From Hirundichthys speculiger (Eukaryota; Chordata; Actinopteri; Beloniformes; Exocoetidae): a stretch of 64,000 nucleotides of DNA. Shown in pieces: positions 60,930 through 64,000 of the stretch (position 1 is its first letter; each line of letters begins with the position of its first letter). A program made the translations under genes and the position numbers. The notes beneath the pieces were generated by a model. The model did not search any database and was not told the DNA's origin. It saw nothing but the letters and a program-made list of their open reading frames with translations. Location: the NCBI GenBank assembly GCA_018398805.1, contig JAGFBZ010001895.1, positions 1,237,001-1,301,000 on the forward strand. Direction: 5' to 3'.

Positions 60930-62090
60930 AGTATTTGCTCACCTGCCTTGACTCACATATGAGCTTTAGTTCATCCCATTCTTAATCAATATGACATGGC
61001 TCCACCCTTTGCAGCTAGAACAGCTTCATCTCTTCTGGGAAGGCTGTCCACAAGGTTCAGGAGTGTGTTTATGGGGATTTTTGACCATTGATCCAGAAGA
61101 ACATTTGTGAGGTCAAACATGATGTTGGCTGAGAAGGTCTGGCTCTCAGTCTCTCAGTCTTTCATCCACACCAGACTCTTCCATCCATGTCTTTATGGAC
61201 CTTGCTTTGTGCTCTGGTGCACAGTCATGTTGGAAGAGGAAGGGACCAGCTCCAAACTGTTCCCACAAAGTTGGGAGCATGGAATTGTCCAAAATGTCTT
61301 GGTATCCTGAAGCATTCAGAGTTCCTTTCACTGGAACTAAGGGGCCAAGTCCAGCTCCTGAAAAACAACCCCACACCATAACCCCCCCTCCACCAAACTT
61401 TACACTTGGATCAATGCAGTCAGACCAGTACCGCTCTCCTGGTAACCACCAAACCCAGACTCTTCCATCAGATTACCAGATGGAGAAGTGTGATTCATCA
61501 CTCCAGAGAACGTTCCTCCACTGCTCTAGAGTCCAGTGGTGGCTGCTTTACTCCACTGCATCCGACTCTTTGCATTGCACTTGGTGATGTCTGGCTTGGA
61601 TGCAGCTGCGTCACCATGGAAACCCATTCATGAAGCTCTCTGCACTGTTGTTGAGCTGATCTGAAGGACACATGAAGTTTGGAGGTCTGTAGTGATTGAC
61701 TCTACAGAAAGTTGGTGACCTCTTCTCACTGTGCGCTTCAGCATCGTCTGACCCCGCTCCATCAGTTTACGTGTCCTACCACTTCGTGGCTGAGTTGCTG
61801 TCGTTCCCAAACACTTCCATTTCCTTATAATACAGCAGACAGTTGACTGTGGAATATTTAGGAGTGAGGAAATTTCATGACTGGGTTTGTTGTACAGGTG
61901 TCATCCTATCACAGTTCCACGCTGGAATTCACTGAGCTCCTGAGAGCGACCCATTCTTTCACTAATGTTTGTAGAAACAGTCTGCATGTCTAGGTGTTTA
62001 ATTTTATACACCTGTGGCCATGGAGGTGATTGAAACACCTGATTCCCATAATTTGGATGAGTGAGTAAATAGTTTTGGCAATATAGTGTA
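60930..62090 (-). mobile_element. Tc1-like transposon with degraded transposase
   Basis: The right end is AGTTTTGGCAATATAGTGTA; the left end begins inside the repeat at AGTATTTGCTCACCTGCC, so the outermost 15 or so bases are missing. On the minus strand the transposase starts near 61955 (MGRSQELSEFQRGT), meets a stop, continues through the helix-turn-helix (PQSTVCCIIRKWK, GTTATQPRSGRTRKL) and ends with [16 protein letters not shown] and [13 protein letters not shown] (61146-61379). That last block holds the second catalytic Asp of the DDE triad ([10 protein letters not shown]). Stops and frameshifts make it inactive. Confidence 0.78.
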
Positions 62091-62159
62091 GCTACAGCAA
62101 ATGTAGCAGGATGTGAAAGTTGGTGGAGATAAAAATCAGAAACCTAAAAAAGTCTTCTC

Positions 62160-62365
62160 TGATCTGGGTCTGTGATGTCACAGTCTGTGCAAATCTGAAC
62201 TGTTCACCCGATGGCATATTTTCACATTAAAGCAGCCCTGAATAAGGTAACAGGGTTGTACTGTGTCACAGTTTTTCAGCTGATTGTCTCTTAAGATATT
62301 CTAATATATAATCAGAACAGATAACTGGAATTTGTTTGTCTTTTTAGTAATATGTCCCCTTTAAA
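62160..62365 (+). repeat. Dispersed repeat relic, copy 3 of 3
   Basis: GGTCTGTGATGTCACAGTCT, GCAAATCTGAACTGTTCACC, GGCATATTTTCACATTAAAG, GCAGCCCTGAATAAGG and, at the end, AGTAATATGTCCCCTTTAAA. This is the fullest copy at its 5' side of the repeat also seen at 330-520 and 15850-16060. Confidence 0.45.
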
Positions 62366-63957
62366 TATCTGTAATTTACCTCCATAACACTCTAGTTTGG
62401 AAAAAGAGATGCATATTGATAAAGAAGTCATTATATTTTCCATTCAGCATTTAATGGGTGGCAGATGCAACGTATCAGTTTATATTGATTTTAAGCGTGA
62501 GTCTGATATAACCTGTACTAGACAAGAATGCTCTGCTGTAATAAAAGCGTTTGTTTTACACTATCAGTACCTCAGTTATATGCATTGTTCATCCAGAATT
62601 ATCTCCTGTCATCCAAGAAATATAAGAACAAGTTTTTAAGAGCTTTACTTGGGGAAAAAAAAAAGTGTTCCTTCCCTCTAAAATGAGGGTGTGGTGTCAG
62701 ATTGAATCAGATGTAGATATCAAATTCCCTCTTCCGTTTAAAGCCAAACAAGTGCTTTTAAAGCGATAACTGGCATTTATACCTATCTTTTTTTAATAGT
62801 TTGGACATGCTTACCTCTTAATTTTATTTTTTTTATTAAATTCTTGACAGCTGCCCTAAATTCCACATTATTATAGGATTATCTTTTTTCTTTTTTTAGT
62901 CTTTGAAATTGATTGAATGACAGAAACTTTTCATGTTTTTAACTTGACCCCAGACAGACGTTAACTGAACAACATTTCTGTGTCTGTTCTGTTTCTTTTC
63001 CTGATCTGCTCAGTTTCAGTGTAGCTATTGTAGGATTTCTACTACTCTGCTTCCATGTTGTGTATTTTGACAAAGGAAAAAAAAACAAGTGGATTGTCAA
63101 ACTGAATAAGAGGCGAGAGTAGTCCATTTAACATAACTGTGTCATCGTCTTCCTCCCTCGCCTGTAAACACTGTGATTCACACCGTCAACAGTTTCATTT
63201 CCCTCGACAACATGAAACCAAATACCAGGCCTCATTAAAAACATGTACCCTTTTTATCTTTAGTCATTTGGGATTTTGGGATTCTTCTGTTCTGATTGAA
63301 TGTTAGCCTGTCAGCATGTTGTTGTTTCTTTTCTTTGCTGAGACCCTTGTTAGACAAGTGCCATGCAGTGTAAAAGCACGCTTTGTGTCGCTAACACAAA
63401 GAAGCTGCAGATTTCATTCCATTACTCTACTTTAGATCTGAAGAGTGACAAATCTGAGACCACAAACCCACTTCTCTTTTACTCATTGGTTTTCTTTTTC
63501 TGTGCTGATCATACTGTTGTCTGAAAAAAAAAATAGATAGATAAAGGAAGATGTGAGGGGTGGTTGTAGCGAAGCCGGTCAGCTTTCACTTGGAAGGTTG
63601 CTGTTTTAACTCAGTTCAGTTCAAAGAAAGTAATGAAGCAAGTTTCTCTGTAATAATGTAATTCTTCCTTTGCCTTTCTGCTCTAAACATCATCAAGAGA
63701 TAGAAGACTATAGAAATAAGATATAAACAACCCAAAAAAATGACAAAAGCGAGAGGAAAGTGTAATACAGGATGTGCAATATCAGTTCAGACTGAGCAAT
63801 AACAGTTCCAGTCATTATGAGTTATGTAACGCTGCAGTCGATGGCGGTGATTTGTGGCGTGTGTGAGTCAAGGCCAGTAGATGACATATTAACGCCCTAA
63901 TGAATACTGAATAAAAACTGTTCTTCGGTCCTGAAATCCTGTATTTCAGGTTCATTA

Positions 63958-63974
63958 CACACACACACACACAA
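63958..63974 (+). repeat. Short (CA)n tract
   Basis: About eight CA units followed by poly(A). Confidence 0.8.
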
Positions 63975-64000
63975 AAAAAAATCAAAACAGTTTTAAAGCA

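Larger units (their letters stand above)
60311..64000 (+). other. tom1l2: First intron of the TOM1-family gene
   Basis: No second exon recognised. It contains a poly-C run at about 60702-60718, a Tc1-like element at 60930-62090, a third copy of a dispersed repeat at 62160-62365 and a short CA tract near the right edge (63958-63974). The rest is AT-rich without visible signals. Confidence 0.6.

Overview
The window is nuclear genomic DNA from a teleost fish. It is AT-rich, has spliced vertebrate genes with GT-AG introns, and carries the usual teleost mix of Tc1-like, hAT-like, L2-type LINE and Ty3/gypsy relics. There is no bacterial or viral gene organisation. I could recognise five genes from their encoded proteins.

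Layout: (1) 1-11557, minus strand: first coding exon of netrin-1 (ntn1) at 10513-11527, with a 30-base untranslated lead inside the same exon. Everything to its left is probably the long ntn1 intron, filled with repeats. (2) 17390-22977, plus strand: a complete 17-exon pik3r5 gene (p101, regulatory subunit of PI3K-gamma), 877 codons with every splice phase consistent. ntn1 and pik3r5 are divergent, as in human 17p13.1. (3) 29751-31510, plus: mfsd6l, a transporter-like gene with an essentially uninterrupted coding exon, but its reading frame is broken three times in this sequence. (4) 31511-43057: a gene-free repeat-rich block with Tc1, LINE and gypsy remains. (5) 43058-55020, plus: bmerb1 (C16orf45 homologue, bMERB domain), six exons, with an apparent one-base frame break in the last exon just before the C-terminal CaaX-like motif. 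(6) 60259-60310, plus: first coding exon of a TOM1 family gene, most likely tom1l2; the rest lies beyond the right edge.

The genes do not form a pathway. Their order is a synteny block: human chromosome 17p13.1 has MFSD6L-PIK3R6-PIK3R5-NTN1, and the window keeps three of these four in the same relative orientation, without a recognisable pik3r6. bmerb1 (human 16p13.11) and tom1l2 (human 17p11.2) next to this block point to a fish-specific arrangement.

I found no convincing new molecular system. The observations most worth checking are the clustered frame breaks in mfsd6l and bmerb1 (assembly error or real decay), the missing pik3r6, and several transposons whose exact boundaries and target-site duplications can be read directly. 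All family assignments are from memory of protein families; no search was run.
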